From positions 1 to 24,255 of the IMG/VR virus record IMGVR_UViG_3300000116_006912: a DNA stretch of 24,255 nt. One strand, written 5' to 3'. Positions 7,274 to 15,391 of the stretch are shown here, one piece after another. Position numbers and translations under genes: made by a program. Within the stretch, counting starts at the first letter, position 1; every line of letters starts with the position of its first letter. Under the pieces are notes generated by a model. The model made no database searches. It had not been told where the DNA came from and saw only the letters and a list, made by a program, of their open reading frames with translations. This DNA comes from a virus.

Positions 7274-8085
7274 TGAGCATACCTGTAGTATTCTTACATG
7301 TCGGTGCTAATAGCCCTGTGCTAGAAAAGGTTATTAAGCAGGCGAGTAAACAAAATGAAGTGATCCTTATAGGGGACTCTAACACTGTACACTTGCGGGA
7401 TGAGTGTGGTATTGGTTTCGTGGACATACAGAAAGTAGTGGATGAAGACTTTGTGCTTTTTGACAAGCTCTATGATCACCTAAGTACAAATCCAGAGTTT
7501 ATAGAAAAGTTTTGTTTCCTTAGATGGTTCGCTGTTAGAACCATGATGGAACGAGCTAATCTTGATCGAATCTTTTATGCAGATTCTGATGTCATGTTGT
7601 ATTGTGATGTCACAGAAGAGAACAAGAAATTCCAGCAGTTTGATATGACACTGGTGCATAGATGCTGTGGTTCAACCTCCTTCATGTCTAAAGAATCATT
7701 GGCTACTTTTTGTGATTATATATTGGACATATACAAGGAGAAAGAAGGATTTGCTTACGGTGATCTCCTTAATAAATTCTCAAACATGAGAAAGCATAAT
7801 AAAGATGGTGGTGTTTGTGATATGACACTACTAGATCGATTTCACTATGAAGATTCAAAGGGTGGTGGACCATGTAGAATTGGTGAGATGACTCACGTCA
7901 TAGAAGAATCAACCTATGATCACAACATAAATACTGATGAGGGTATATACGATCACGATGGTCGTTCTAAAAATATAGTATGGAAAGATGGTAATCCATA
8001 TTGCTACAACAAAAATCTAAAGAGAGAAATTAGATTTAATGCCCTGCACTATCAAGGACCAGCAAAACAACTTCTTTTTGATTGA
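7273..8085 (+). CDS. GT-A-like glycosyltransferase
   Basis: 270-residue protein with the layout of a GT-A glycosyltransferase. An N-terminal strand is VVFLHVGANSP, then VILIGDSN, then FLRWFAVRTMMER followed by LDRIFYADSDVMLY, where D104 and D106 form the probable metal-binding DXD. A Gly-rich, His/Asp-rich C-terminal half (EGIYDHDGRS, NALHYQGPAK) could hold the acceptor and the late metal-binding His. It shares one base with the previous stop. The next gene begins 9 bases later with little ribosome binding site. The sugar is unknown. Confidence 0.7.
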   Translation: MSIPVVFLHVGANSPVLEKVIKQASKQNEVILIGDSNTVHLRDECGIGFVDIQKVVDEDFVLFDKLYDHLSTNPEFIEKFCFLRWFAVRTMMERANLDRIFYADSDVMLYCDVTEENKKFQQFDMTLVHRCCGSTSFMSKESLATFCDYILDIYKEKEGFAYGDLLNKFSNMRKHNKDGGVCDMTLLDRFHYEDSKGGGPCRIGEMTHVIEESTYDHNINTDEGIYDHDGRSKNIVWKDGNPYCYNKNLKREIRFNALHYQGPAKQLLFD

Positions 8086-8094
8086 GACTAAATT

Positions 8095-8721
8095 ATGAAT
8101 GATGTGAACCTAAATAATGCTTGGAAAAATAAAAAAGTTTTTGAAAAACAATTGAAGTGTAATATTTCTGAGTTGTCCTCTAAGGATAACTATCCACCCC
8201 ACTGGAATGCATCACTCGAATTGATTAGTCACCACGAACCAAAAACCATACTTGATATTGGTTGTGGATGTGGAGCTTTTTGTGAAGTTTGTTTCCGTAA
8301 TATACCTAACTTGCTATACACGGGAATGGATTATTCCGAAGATGCAATACGAATAGCAAAAGAGAACTTCAACGATAGTGCCTTTTTTGTCAAGGACGTT
8401 ATGGAACTGACAAAGGAAGATGTTGAAGAATATGATTTAGTATTCATGGGAGCTTTATTGGATGTTAGATCAGATGCTAATGAGATTCTTGAGCATGTCC
8501 TCTCCTTGAAGCCTAAATCCTTATTGTTGAGTAGAGTGAAATTGACAGAATCCGAAAGTTATATTGAAACCTATGAGGCTTATGATGAAATAGAAACTTG
8601 TGCGTTCTATCACAATGTTCAAAATTTTGTTGACATGTGTAAGCGTTACGGGTATGATATGGTAAATATTCAAGACAATTATTACTTGACTCTTGGGAAT
8701 GAAGATGCTGACACAGAGTGA
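8095..8721 (+). CDS. class I SAM-dependent methyltransferase
   Basis: 208-residue methyltransferase. Motif I is TILDIGCGCGAF (residues 51-62), followed by a second strand ending YTGMDYSEDAIRIAKENF that supplies the acidic residue for the ribose of SAM, then a motif near VFMGALLDV. Its place among sugar-transfer genes suggests O- or N-methylation of a sugar or glycan, but small-molecule or protein targets are possible. The start codon lacks a clear Shine-Dalgarno sequence. The end overlaps the next gene by about 23 bases. Confidence 0.75.
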   Translation: MNDVNLNNAWKNKKVFEKQLKCNISELSSKDNYPPHWNASLELISHHEPKTILDIGCGCGAFCEVCFRNIPNLLYTGMDYSEDAIRIAKENFNDSAFFVKDVMELTKEDVEEYDLVFMGALLDVRSDANEILEHVLSLKPKSLLLSRVKLTESESYIETYEAYDEIETCAFYHNVQNFVDMCKRYGYDMVNIQDNYYLTLGNEDADTE

Positions 8722-9541
8722 ATCAAATGATTATATCAAGAACACAATACTTTCCGACAAGATTCTAAGCGCAGGTAAGATAGGAAACTCAGAAAGAATA
8801 GGTCTTATTCAATGCAGTCAAAATGCGTTGGATGATTATGGTGTGGAAAATTTACACTATAATGCAGGCGTATATCCACCTAACTCCAATTCTCTTTATG
8901 CTTTCTGTTCAGAGTATGTTAACTCAATAGGAAAGATAAATGTTTTTGCACAATGGATCGCTGATGGTTTGGGTGGGTTTGTAGAAGCACCCATAATAGA
9001 TCAGTTGGCGCCAGACTCACAAAGAATTCATTCGCGGGCATTGGAACCTTTTTACCATGAAGATCCTTGGTCTTCTGCTTTGAAAGGTAAACGTGTTCTG
9101 GTTGTCAGTCCATTTGAGGATAGCATAAAGAAGCAGTATGATAAGCGTAAAGACTTGTGGGAAAACAAAAACATTCTTCCTGAGTTTGAATTGTTGACAC
9201 TAAGAACACCCATGTCCGCTGGTATATCTGATCCAGAGTTTGATACTTGGTTTGATGGTTTGACATATTTCAAGGAGCAGATAAAAGACAAAGCTCCTGA
9301 ATTTGTCATAGTTGGTGCGGGTGCATGGTCACTTCCGATTGTTGCATACTGTTCTGACTTAGGAATTGATGCGCTTCATATGGGTGGAGGTACTCAGATT
9401 TTATTTGGAATTAAAGGTAAACGCTGGGATAATCATGATGTAATTTCTACGTTCTATAATGAAGAATGGGTTCGTCCATCGGGGGATGAAGTTCCACAAC
9501 GAATGAATAATATGAGAATAGATACAGGACACTATTGGTGA
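8699..9541 (+). CDS. GT-D-like glycosyltransferase or related protein
   Basis: About 280 residues. The pattern GKIGNSERIG near the N-terminus resembles the start of GT-D-type glycosyltransferases, which carry a G-x-G-x-x-E-like motif near the first strand. FVIVGAGAWSLPIVAYCSDLGIDALHMGGGTQILFGIKGKRWD shows a Rossmann-like strand-helix-strand followed by a Gly-rich turn and the GKRWD ending seen in such proteins. The end EWVRPSGDEVP...GHYW is also family-like. ATG 8699 is taken as start; ATG 8705 is equally possible and a TTG at 8693 less so. Moderate confidence in the fold, low in the activity. Confidence 0.6.
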   Translation: MKMLTQSESNDYIKNTILSDKILSAGKIGNSERIGLIQCSQNALDDYGVENLHYNAGVYPPNSNSLYAFCSEYVNSIGKINVFAQWIADGLGGFVEAPIIDQLAPDSQRIHSRALEPFYHEDPWSSALKGKRVLVVSPFEDSIKKQYDKRKDLWENKNILPEFELLTLRTPMSAGISDPEFDTWFDGLTYFKEQIKDKAPEFVIVGAGAWSLPIVAYCSDLGIDALHMGGGTQILFGIKGKRWDNHDVISTFYNEEWVRPSGDEVPQRMNNMRIDTGHYW

Positions 9542-10494
9542 ATATAAACTTATTTGAATTTGATGATCATGTAATTGATACTGCTGAGTTTGACCACTAT
9601 CTTCATGGTGAAGTAGTTAAAGAATTTGAACAGGCGATTTGTGAGTATGTGGGTGCGAAATACGCAGCTTCTTTCTTCAGTGCATCATACGCTCTCTATT
9701 GTATAATGAAGAGTAGAGTGTGTACACCTTCAGTTCCTTTGATCATGAATCATACTGGTAGGTTCGCTCCCACTGTATCGGTCCCTTCTATGATTCCTCC
9801 TGTTGTTCCTAATGCAATACGATCAGTTGGTTACGATCTTGATTTTACAGATGACACTGCCTGGGTGGGTGGATCGTATCAACTATTAGAAAACGTAATT
9901 GACTCTGCTCAACGTTTGGACCGTAACCAGTATGTGAACGAATGTGCTGATGATGACCTGTTGGTGTTTTCTTTTTATCCGACAAAACCATTGTCTTCTC
10001 TGGATGGTGGGATTGTAGTCTCTAATAACAAAGAAAAGATTGATGATCTCAAGAGTCTAAGTTTTTATGGTATGGAGTACCATGAAGACTCGTGGAGTAG
10101 AAACCAAATACAGGTTGGATACAAGGCGTACTTGTCTACTATGCAAGCAACTATTGCACACAGAAATCTACAGAATCTAGATAAGAAGTATGAGATCATT
10201 GATTCGGTCAGAGATCAATACAACAAAGAGTTTGATCTAAACAACACAAGCCGACACCTATACCGAATAGAAGTTGATGACAACGAAAAAGCAATTAATC
10301 ATTTCAAGGAAAGAGGCATTGTGTGTGGTATTCACTATGCTCCTCTACACAACAGTCCTGTATTTTCTACAGGTCAGAACTTACCATCTGTAGTAGCTGC
10401 CTCTGAGAAAACATTGTCAATTCCACTACATCACAAGTTGACATCATCCGATGTATCATATATAATTAAATCGGTGACGGATTATTGGAGATGA
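9538..10494 (+). CDS. DegT/DnrJ/EryC1-type sugar aminotransferase
   Basis: PLP-dependent aminotransferase family that puts an amino group on a keto-sugar nucleotide. About 318 residues; most members have about 370, so it is short. Visible are the family ending of the large domain LLVFSFYPTKPLSSLDGG with the presumed PLP lysine K150, a preceding VIDSAQ with D122 where the family has an Asp that pairs with the PLP ring nitrogen, and the C-terminal IHYAPLHNSPVF. The start is GTG 9538, which overlaps the previous stop (GTGA) and has AGGA 8 bases upstream. It is followed by an FdtA-type ketoisomerase, the usual partner for 3-amino-deoxysugar synthesis. Confidence 0.85.
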   Translation: MNINLFEFDDHVIDTAEFDHYLHGEVVKEFEQAICEYVGAKYAASFFSASYALYCIMKSRVCTPSVPLIMNHTGRFAPTVSVPSMIPPVVPNAIRSVGYDLDFTDDTAWVGGSYQLLENVIDSAQRLDRNQYVNECADDDLLVFSFYPTKPLSSLDGGIVVSNNKEKIDDLKSLSFYGMEYHEDSWSRNQIQVGYKAYLSTMQATIAHRNLQNLDKKYEIIDSVRDQYNKEFDLNNTSRHLYRIEVDDNEKAINHFKERGIVCGIHYAPLHNSPVFSTGQNLPSVVAASEKTLSIPLHHKLTSSDVSYIIKSVTDYWR

Positions 10495-10500
10495 TTTATT

Positions 10501-10917
10501 ATGAAAAAAACAACTGTAGACGATGTTTTGTTTATAAACAACAAAACAATAATAGACGAATACGCTAGTCTGACCCCAATAGAAGGTGAGCGAGATGTTC
10601 CCTTTTCAATAAAAAGAATCTTTTATGTTAGTGGTGTTCGAGACAAAGCTACACGAGGCAAACATGCCCACTATAAAACAAAACAACTTCTTATCTGTTT
10701 GAATGGTAAGATTGACGTAATCTGTAAGGACGGGGAGCGCGAAGTCAGATACCTTCTGGAGTCACCTAAACAGGCTGTTCTTATCCCAGAAATGATTTGG
10801 GATGAACAGGTATATCAATCCGAAGATTCTCTTTTGCTCTCTATCTGTAATACCAACTATGACACCGAAGATTATATTCATAGTTTTGAAAAGTTTCAGG
10901 AACTAAAGTCTAAGTGA
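10501..10917 (+). CDS. fdtA: FdtA/WxcM-type sugar 3,4-ketoisomerase (cupin)
   Basis: 138-residue cupin. FdtA/QdtA enzymes move the keto group of dTDP-4-keto-6-deoxyglucose from C4 to C3 so that an aminotransferase can act there. The active-site block RGKHAH (His55, His57) is intact, followed by the family pattern [17 protein letters not shown] and [12 protein letters not shown]. Length matches the family (about 135-140). GGAG (10487-10490) precedes ATG 10501 by 10 bases. Directly downstream of the aminotransferase, it most likely forms a ketoisomerase-aminotransferase pair. The dTDP-glucose supply enzymes RmlA and RmlB are not in the window and would come from the host or elsewhere in the phage. 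Confidence 0.88.
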   Translation: MKKTTVDDVLFINNKTIIDEYASLTPIEGERDVPFSIKRIFYVSGVRDKATRGKHAHYKTKQLLICLNGKIDVICKDGEREVRYLLESPKQAVLIPEMIWDEQVYQSEDSLLLSICNTNYDTEDYIHSFEKFQELKSK

Positions 10918-11543
10918 ATACTGATATAAAAACATGTGCAGTGATAGGAAACGCTCCTAGTATATTAGAACAAGAGTATGGAGAAGAGATTGATTCCCAT
11001 GACATTGTTATTCGATGCAATAGATCGATAGTTGATGGGTACGAAAAATTCGTAGGATCAAAAACAAACCTTCGACTGTTGAATTGTCATCTATTTTATG
11101 AAATTTGTAATAAAAAAGTTCCTGAATTTAATAAAGTATTTTCTAAAATAGAAACAACTTCTTTAAATGAGATTATAAAACCAGACGAACTTTTGGTGTT
11201 GAAGGATGATATGATTTGTTCAGAAATGTTGAAAAGAAATACCGAAGTGGAAGAACTTTTGCAGAATCGATGGGAGATGAATAACAGCGTATGCTCTATA
11301 AATTTACCTTACATCACAGATCAATCTAATTTAACTGCAAGAGCTTCTGCTGGAGCAGTTGCTATTGCATTGTGTAGAGCATGGTTTCCGCTTGCAACTG
11401 TAAACTGTTATGGGTTTTCTTTTTATCAAGAAAATAAGGATTGTTCTCATTATTATGAGAGCGTTGCTCCTAAAACATTGGGTCATGATTATGACAGTGA
11501 GAGAAAAATTCTTTTATCTTTAGATAGGGTTAGTTTTAAATGA
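10914..11543 (+). CDS. GT29-type sialyltransferase-like protein
   Basis: 209-residue protein with the four sialylmotifs of the animal-type family GT29. Motif [12 protein letters not shown]...[16 protein letters not shown]...[16 protein letters not shown] (residues 8-57), close to ST6Gal/ST8Sia sequences. Motif [15 protein letters not shown]...NCYGFSF (about 143-169). Motif III: HYYE (179-182). Motif VS: H-x4-E in GHDYDSE (His191, Glu196). Cys8 and Cys154 match the positions of the pair that links motifs L and S. Expected role: transfer of a CMP-nonulosonate to a glycan. It is shorter than animal enzymes and has no signal anchor, so it would be cytoplasmic. Start is GTG 10914 overlapping the stop (GTGA). 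The NeuB-, aldolase- and NeuA-type genes follow. Confidence 0.8.
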   Translation: MNTDIKTCAVIGNAPSILEQEYGEEIDSHDIVIRCNRSIVDGYEKFVGSKTNLRLLNCHLFYEICNKKVPEFNKVFSKIETTSLNEIIKPDELLVLKDDMICSEMLKRNTEVEELLQNRWEMNNSVCSINLPYITDQSNLTARASAGAVAIALCRAWFPLATVNCYGFSFYQENKDCSHYYESVAPKTLGHDYDSERKILLSLDRVSFK

Positions 11544-13042
11544 CATATTATATTTTCGAAATGGCAAATAATCATCAAGGTAATGTAGATCATGCTAAGA
11601 CTATAATTGATAGTTTTTCTGATTTGGCTATTGCTAAAAATGTAAATGCTGCAATAAAGTTTCAGTTTAGACAGCTTGATAGTTTTATTCATGATGATTA
11701 TAAGAATTCAGATCTAAAATTCGTCGAAAGGTTTAACTCAACTAAGTTAGAAAAATCTGAATTTGCTGAATTGATTGATTATGCAAAACAAAAAGGATTG
11801 GATGTTGTTTCTACACCCTTCGATAATGAGTCATTGACTTGGTTTGATGAAATGAATATTGATGTTGTGAAAGTGGCAAGTTGTTCGGTTGATGATTGGC
11901 CTCTTTTGTTTGGTGTGCGATCCTTGGGTAAGAAGACTGTAATTTCAACAGCAGGTGCTTCTATCGACCATCTCAAAAAGGTATATGCGTTCTTTAAAAA
12001 TGAGAAAGTTAATATCGCGTTTATGCATTGTGTTGGTGAATATCCAACACCATCAGAGCATTCAAATTTAAATAGAATACTTTTACTCAAAGAAACTTTT
12101 CCAGATGTTGAGATTGGATTTTCGACACACGAATCTCCTTTAGATGATACTAGCTGTGATTATGCTGTTGCTATGGGATGTACGATCATCGAAAAACATG
12201 TTGGAGTTGAAACCGAAGCCATCAAGTTGAATGCGTATTCTTGTACACCAGATCAAATGGAAATTGTGATTGATAAAATCAAATCACTTGATGAATGTAG
12301 AAATGGTGTAAGTGCTAATGAAAATGACACTCTTAGAGATTTGAAGAGAGGTGTTTATCTCAAAGTTGATAAGAAGGAGGGAGATGTTATTGGTATTGAT
12401 GATGTTTACTTTGCAATGCCGATTCAGGATTCTCAATATGATGCTTCTCATGTTTGTGGTGAATGGGGTTGGGTTCGTAGAGTTGACAACTTGATAGGAA
12501 CAGTCTTAACTAAAGATAAGGAAAAGAAAGATCCTATCCTGACAGGTGACGTATACTTTGTAAAAGCAGATAACCCAGCAATAAAAGATATAAAACAAAA
12601 AGTTAACTTGATTTTAAACAAATCTAATGTTACAATAACCAAGAAGGATTCCGTTGAGATATCTTGCCACTACGGTATTGAAAATTTTGGAGAAACTGGT
12701 GCGGTTATTATCGATAAAGTGAACAGAGAATATTGTAAGAAAATTATAGTTGTTCTTCCAGGTCAGAATCATCCCACACACTATCATAAAATTAAAGAAG
12801 AGTGTTTTGAATTACTGCATGGTGATTGTACTTTGATTTTGAGCAATAAAAAAATTGAATTGCAAAAAGGGTTGCCAATATTAATAGCGAGAGGTATTCC
12901 ACATTCCTTTTCCAGTAAAAGTGGATGTGTTATAGAAGAAGTTTCAACAACCCATGTAGTGGGCGATTCCGTTTATGATGACGTTAGTATTAATAATCTT
13001 CCGATTGAAGAAAGAAAAGTAAAGGTAAAACTACATGATTGA
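11540..13042 (+). CDS. neuB: NeuB-type nonulosonate synthase with C-terminal cupin
   Basis: 500 residues; NeuB alone is about 345. Residues 1-250 form the TIM-barrel condensing domain, which joins phosphoenolpyruvate to a 6-carbon amino sugar to give a sialic-acid-type sugar. Motifs are EMANNHQG (7-14), KFQ (40-42), STPFD (91-95), HC plus YPTP (163-171), STHES (195-199) and EKH (218-220). Residues about 265-345 look like a SAF/antifreeze-like domain. A cupin follows (about 398-475) with likely metal ligands in [12 protein letters not shown] (H411, H414, H416, E420) and a later H455. The cupin may act on the same sugar, as isomerase or epimerase; that is inference. ATGA overlap with the GT29-like gene. 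Confidence 0.88.
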   Translation: MTYYIFEMANNHQGNVDHAKTIIDSFSDLAIAKNVNAAIKFQFRQLDSFIHDDYKNSDLKFVERFNSTKLEKSEFAELIDYAKQKGLDVVSTPFDNESLTWFDEMNIDVVKVASCSVDDWPLLFGVRSLGKKTVISTAGASIDHLKKVYAFFKNEKVNIAFMHCVGEYPTPSEHSNLNRILLLKETFPDVEIGFSTHESPLDDTSCDYAVAMGCTIIEKHVGVETEAIKLNAYSCTPDQMEIVIDKIKSLDECRNGVSANENDTLRDLKRGVYLKVDKKEGDVIGIDDVYFAMPIQDSQYDASHVCGEWGWVRRVDNLIGTVLTKDKEKKDPILTGDVYFVKADNPAIKDIKQKVNLILNKSNVTITKKDSVEISCHYGIENFGETGAVIIDKVNREYCKKIIVVLPGQNHPTHYHKIKEECFELLHGDCTLILSNKKIELQKGLPILIARGIPHSFSSKSGCVIEEVSTTHVVGDSVYDDVSINNLPIEERKVKVKLHD

Positions 13043-14027
13043 TTTGAACAGCATTAAAGAAAAAATAGTGGGTCCTGTTTTTCCAATTATTACACCATTT
13101 TTAGATAACGATAATAATGACATCGATTATGATTCGTTGGAAAGTTATATAAAATTCTTATATGCAAATGGTGCAAGAGTTTTTTATGTAATGACATACA
13201 ACGGAAGATTTAGCCTTCTTTCTTGGGAAGAAATGAAAGACGTAAATGAATTTGTCACTAGGAAAGTGAAGAGCATTGACGACGATTGTGTTGTTATTGT
13301 CGCAGATCCAATGACAAACCCAACCAGTGTTAGTGTTGATTTTGCAAAACACGCAGAAGAAATCGGCGCCGATGTTATCAGTTTAATTTTCATGGAACGT
13401 TATCACTTCGATGATCAAGTTTATGATCATTTTAAAACTGTCGCAGACAGCACCAACATTGGAATACTTATTCATGAACAAAACCTTGATAGTATCAGGG
13501 GTAGTATTAGGTATCCATTGGAATTGTTAGACAGGTTAGCTGACATTGAGAATGTCATTGCTTTGAAGGAAGACAGTAAAGATGCTTTATTTTCTGAGAA
13601 AATTATTGATCTTCTATCCGATAGGTTGAATATTGTAATTTCTGGACGAGGAAAGAGACAATTTATACATTTCAATAATATGGGATGTCAGTCACATTTG
13701 GTAGGTGTTGGAAGTTTTGCCCCAGAATTATCTGTAAAATTTCATGAAGCATATAACGCTAATGATATGAAAACTTGTTGGGGAATCATAAACGAAATAG
13801 AAAGACCTTTCTTTGATATTGGAATGAAATATGGATGGCATCCAGTTCTAAAGTCAGCGATGGAAGAGTTTGGTTTGATGTCTAGAGTTGAACGCGCACC
13901 TCTGTGTAAATTACCAAATGATCAGCATGAAGAAGTTCTTTCTGTTCTGTCTCAAATGAAAAATTCTAAGTACTGGACCGCAGATAAAACTTTATATGTA
14001 AATTCTTTTGATGGAGTTGTGGATTGA
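13035..14027 (+). CDS. DapA/NanA-family aldolase, altered active site
   Basis: 330-residue TIM-barrel protein of the dihydrodipicolinate synthase / N-acetylneuraminate lyase family. Supporting blocks are GPVFPIITPF (13-22), the Schiff-base lysine in VIALKEDSK (K178) and GVGSFAPE. Two canonical elements are changed: the GTTGE loop reads TYNGR (residues 54-58) and the catalytic Tyr position reads His (IHEQN, H147). The lysine chemistry is therefore kept but the partner residues are not, so neither DHDPS nor sialic acid lyase activity can be assumed. It overlaps neuB by 8 bases and the CMP-synthetase gene by TTGA, so it belongs to this nonulosonate operon. Confidence 0.8.
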   Translation: MIDLNSIKEKIVGPVFPIITPFLDNDNNDIDYDSLESYIKFLYANGARVFYVMTYNGRFSLLSWEEMKDVNEFVTRKVKSIDDDCVVIVADPMTNPTSVSVDFAKHAEEIGADVISLIFMERYHFDDQVYDHFKTVADSTNIGILIHEQNLDSIRGSIRYPLELLDRLADIENVIALKEDSKDALFSEKIIDLLSDRLNIVISGRGKRQFIHFNNMGCQSHLVGVGSFAPELSVKFHEAYNANDMKTCWGIINEIERPFFDIGMKYGWHPVLKSAMEEFGLMSRVERAPLCKLPNDQHEEVLSVLSQMKNSKYWTADKTLYVNSFDGVVD

Positions 14028-14695
14028 AAAACATAGCAGTGATACCAGCGAGAGGTGGCTCTACTCGCTTAAAGGATAAAAACATACACCCACTTGGGGG
14101 AAAGCCTTTAATTAGGTGGATAACAGAGACTGTTTTAAACTCAGGTGTTTTCGATGAGGTTGTGGTTTCTACTGACTCTGATGGAATCTTTGATGTAGTG
14201 TCCAATCTTGGTGTGTTGAGACATGATAGACCGCAAGAACATGCTACTACAAAAGCTACTGTGTTGGATGCCATGTTAGATTTAATGAAACACTCTAGTG
14301 GGTATGATACGTTTTCTTTTTTCTTACCAACACATTGTGCTTTTATAGATCCAAATGATATTCGTGTAGGCATGGATAAGCTAAAAAATAAAAATGTTGA
14401 CACGGTTGTTGGTATGACAAAAATGACAGAAACAATTCAATTGGCATGTCAGATGAGTGAGGATTGCGTTCTTCCCGTCTTTGATAATCTAGAATGTGGA
14501 ATGACAAATAGTAAATATATTAAGAGTTATTATAAGCCAGCAGGATTTTACATGGGGAAGTGGAATCATATTCTAACTAGTAAGAATTTTTTCAAGGGTA
14601 ATGTCAAAGGAGTTATCATACCCAAGGAAAGATCTATTGACATAGATGATATACATGACATGAACGTAGCAGAAAATATTTTGACGATTGGATAA
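14024..14695 (+). CDS. neuA: NeuA-type CMP-nonulosonate cytidylyltransferase
   Basis: 223 residues, the length of single-domain CMP-sialic acid synthetases. The N-terminal nucleotide-binding motif is VIPARGGSTRLKDKN (residues 6-20; family IPARGGSKRLPGKN), followed by VVVSTDSDGI, the family LDAML region after ATTKATV and late SIDIDDIHDM with acidic metal ligands. It would activate the NeuB product with CTP, making the donor for the sialyltransferase-like protein. The start is TTG 14024, overlapping the previous TGA; GGAG at 14013-14016 with 7-base spacing supports it. The closely related CMP-KDO and acylneuraminate branches cannot be separated from sequence alone. Confidence 0.85.
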   Translation: MKNIAVIPARGGSTRLKDKNIHPLGGKPLIRWITETVLNSGVFDEVVVSTDSDGIFDVVSNLGVLRHDRPQEHATTKATVLDAMLDLMKHSSGYDTFSFFLPTHCAFIDPNDIRVGMDKLKNKNVDTVVGMTKMTETIQLACQMSEDCVLPVFDNLECGMTNSKYIKSYYKPAGFYMGKWNHILTSKNFFKGNVKGVIIPKERSIDIDDIHDMNVAENILTIG

Positions 14696-14699
14696 TAAC

Positions 14700-15380
14700 A
14701 TGACAAATACTATAGACGATATTTCTAAAACATTGATAGATAAGGGAATTTACATTTTCCCACAACCCGTTGCCACACCCGAACAGATTCAAGAGATGAT
14801 TGATATCCAAGAGAAGAATCTAGGACCTGATGATGGTTCCTATGAGTTTGGTAGATCAGGAAGAATTGGATCACTCAACAGGTGGGGAGGTACAGCAATT
14901 CATGATGTGTTTGCAAAGAACGTTGTGATAGAAACTGCAAACACATTTATGACTGAGGAGATGGGTGGTTCTCCACAGTTCAATGAGTTTCACATTACTC
15001 ACGATTACAGATCAGATCAAGGACTTGCTAGGAACGGACATCTACACTTTGATCGTCTCGGCACCTTTAAGTTCTTCATGTACCTTACCGACTGCGATAG
15101 GAGCAGCGGAGCTTTCTCCTATATTCCTGATTCCTACACGCTAGGTAAAGAACTACGAGAAAAAGCATGGGAAGAAACTTCTGACTATGGTGGTGCAAAG
15201 AATCGCTTGGAACTTGACTATCCTGATCTTGGATATAAAGCCAAAAATGCAGTTCCCATCGAGGGACCAGCGGGAACACTGTTTGCTTTCCATAGTGATG
15301 TGTTCCACATGGGGGGATCTGTGGACGAAGGAAAAGAGAGAAGAGTTATTCGATTCCATCTAGACACGAAATCAAGATAA
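14700..15380 (+). CDS. PhyH-type Fe(II)/2-oxoglutarate dioxygenase
   Basis: 226 residues. The iron site H-x-D is in GHLHFDRL (H116, D118). The distal His is H203 in SDVFHMGG, and R214/R215 in KERRVIRFH is placed to bind 2-oxoglutarate. Between them, FFMYLTDCDRSSGAFSYIPDSY and PIEGPAGTLFAFHS follow the phytanoyl-CoA dioxygenase pattern. A hydroxylation or similar oxidation of a sugar, lipid or small metabolite is expected; the substrate is unknown. ATG 14700 is chosen because the in-frame TTG 14688 lies inside the previous gene with no ribosome binding site. Placed between the CMP-synthetase and a C-methyltransferase, it probably tailors a sugar of the cassette. Confidence 0.75.
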   Translation: MTNTIDDISKTLIDKGIYIFPQPVATPEQIQEMIDIQEKNLGPDDGSYEFGRSGRIGSLNRWGGTAIHDVFAKNVVIETANTFMTEEMGGSPQFNEFHITHDYRSDQGLARNGHLHFDRLGTFKFFMYLTDCDRSSGAFSYIPDSYTLGKELREKAWEETSDYGGAKNRLELDYPDLGYKAKNAVPIEGPAGTLFAFHSDVFHMGGSVDEGKERRVIRFHLDTKSR

Positions 15381-15391
15381 TGGAGATGTAG

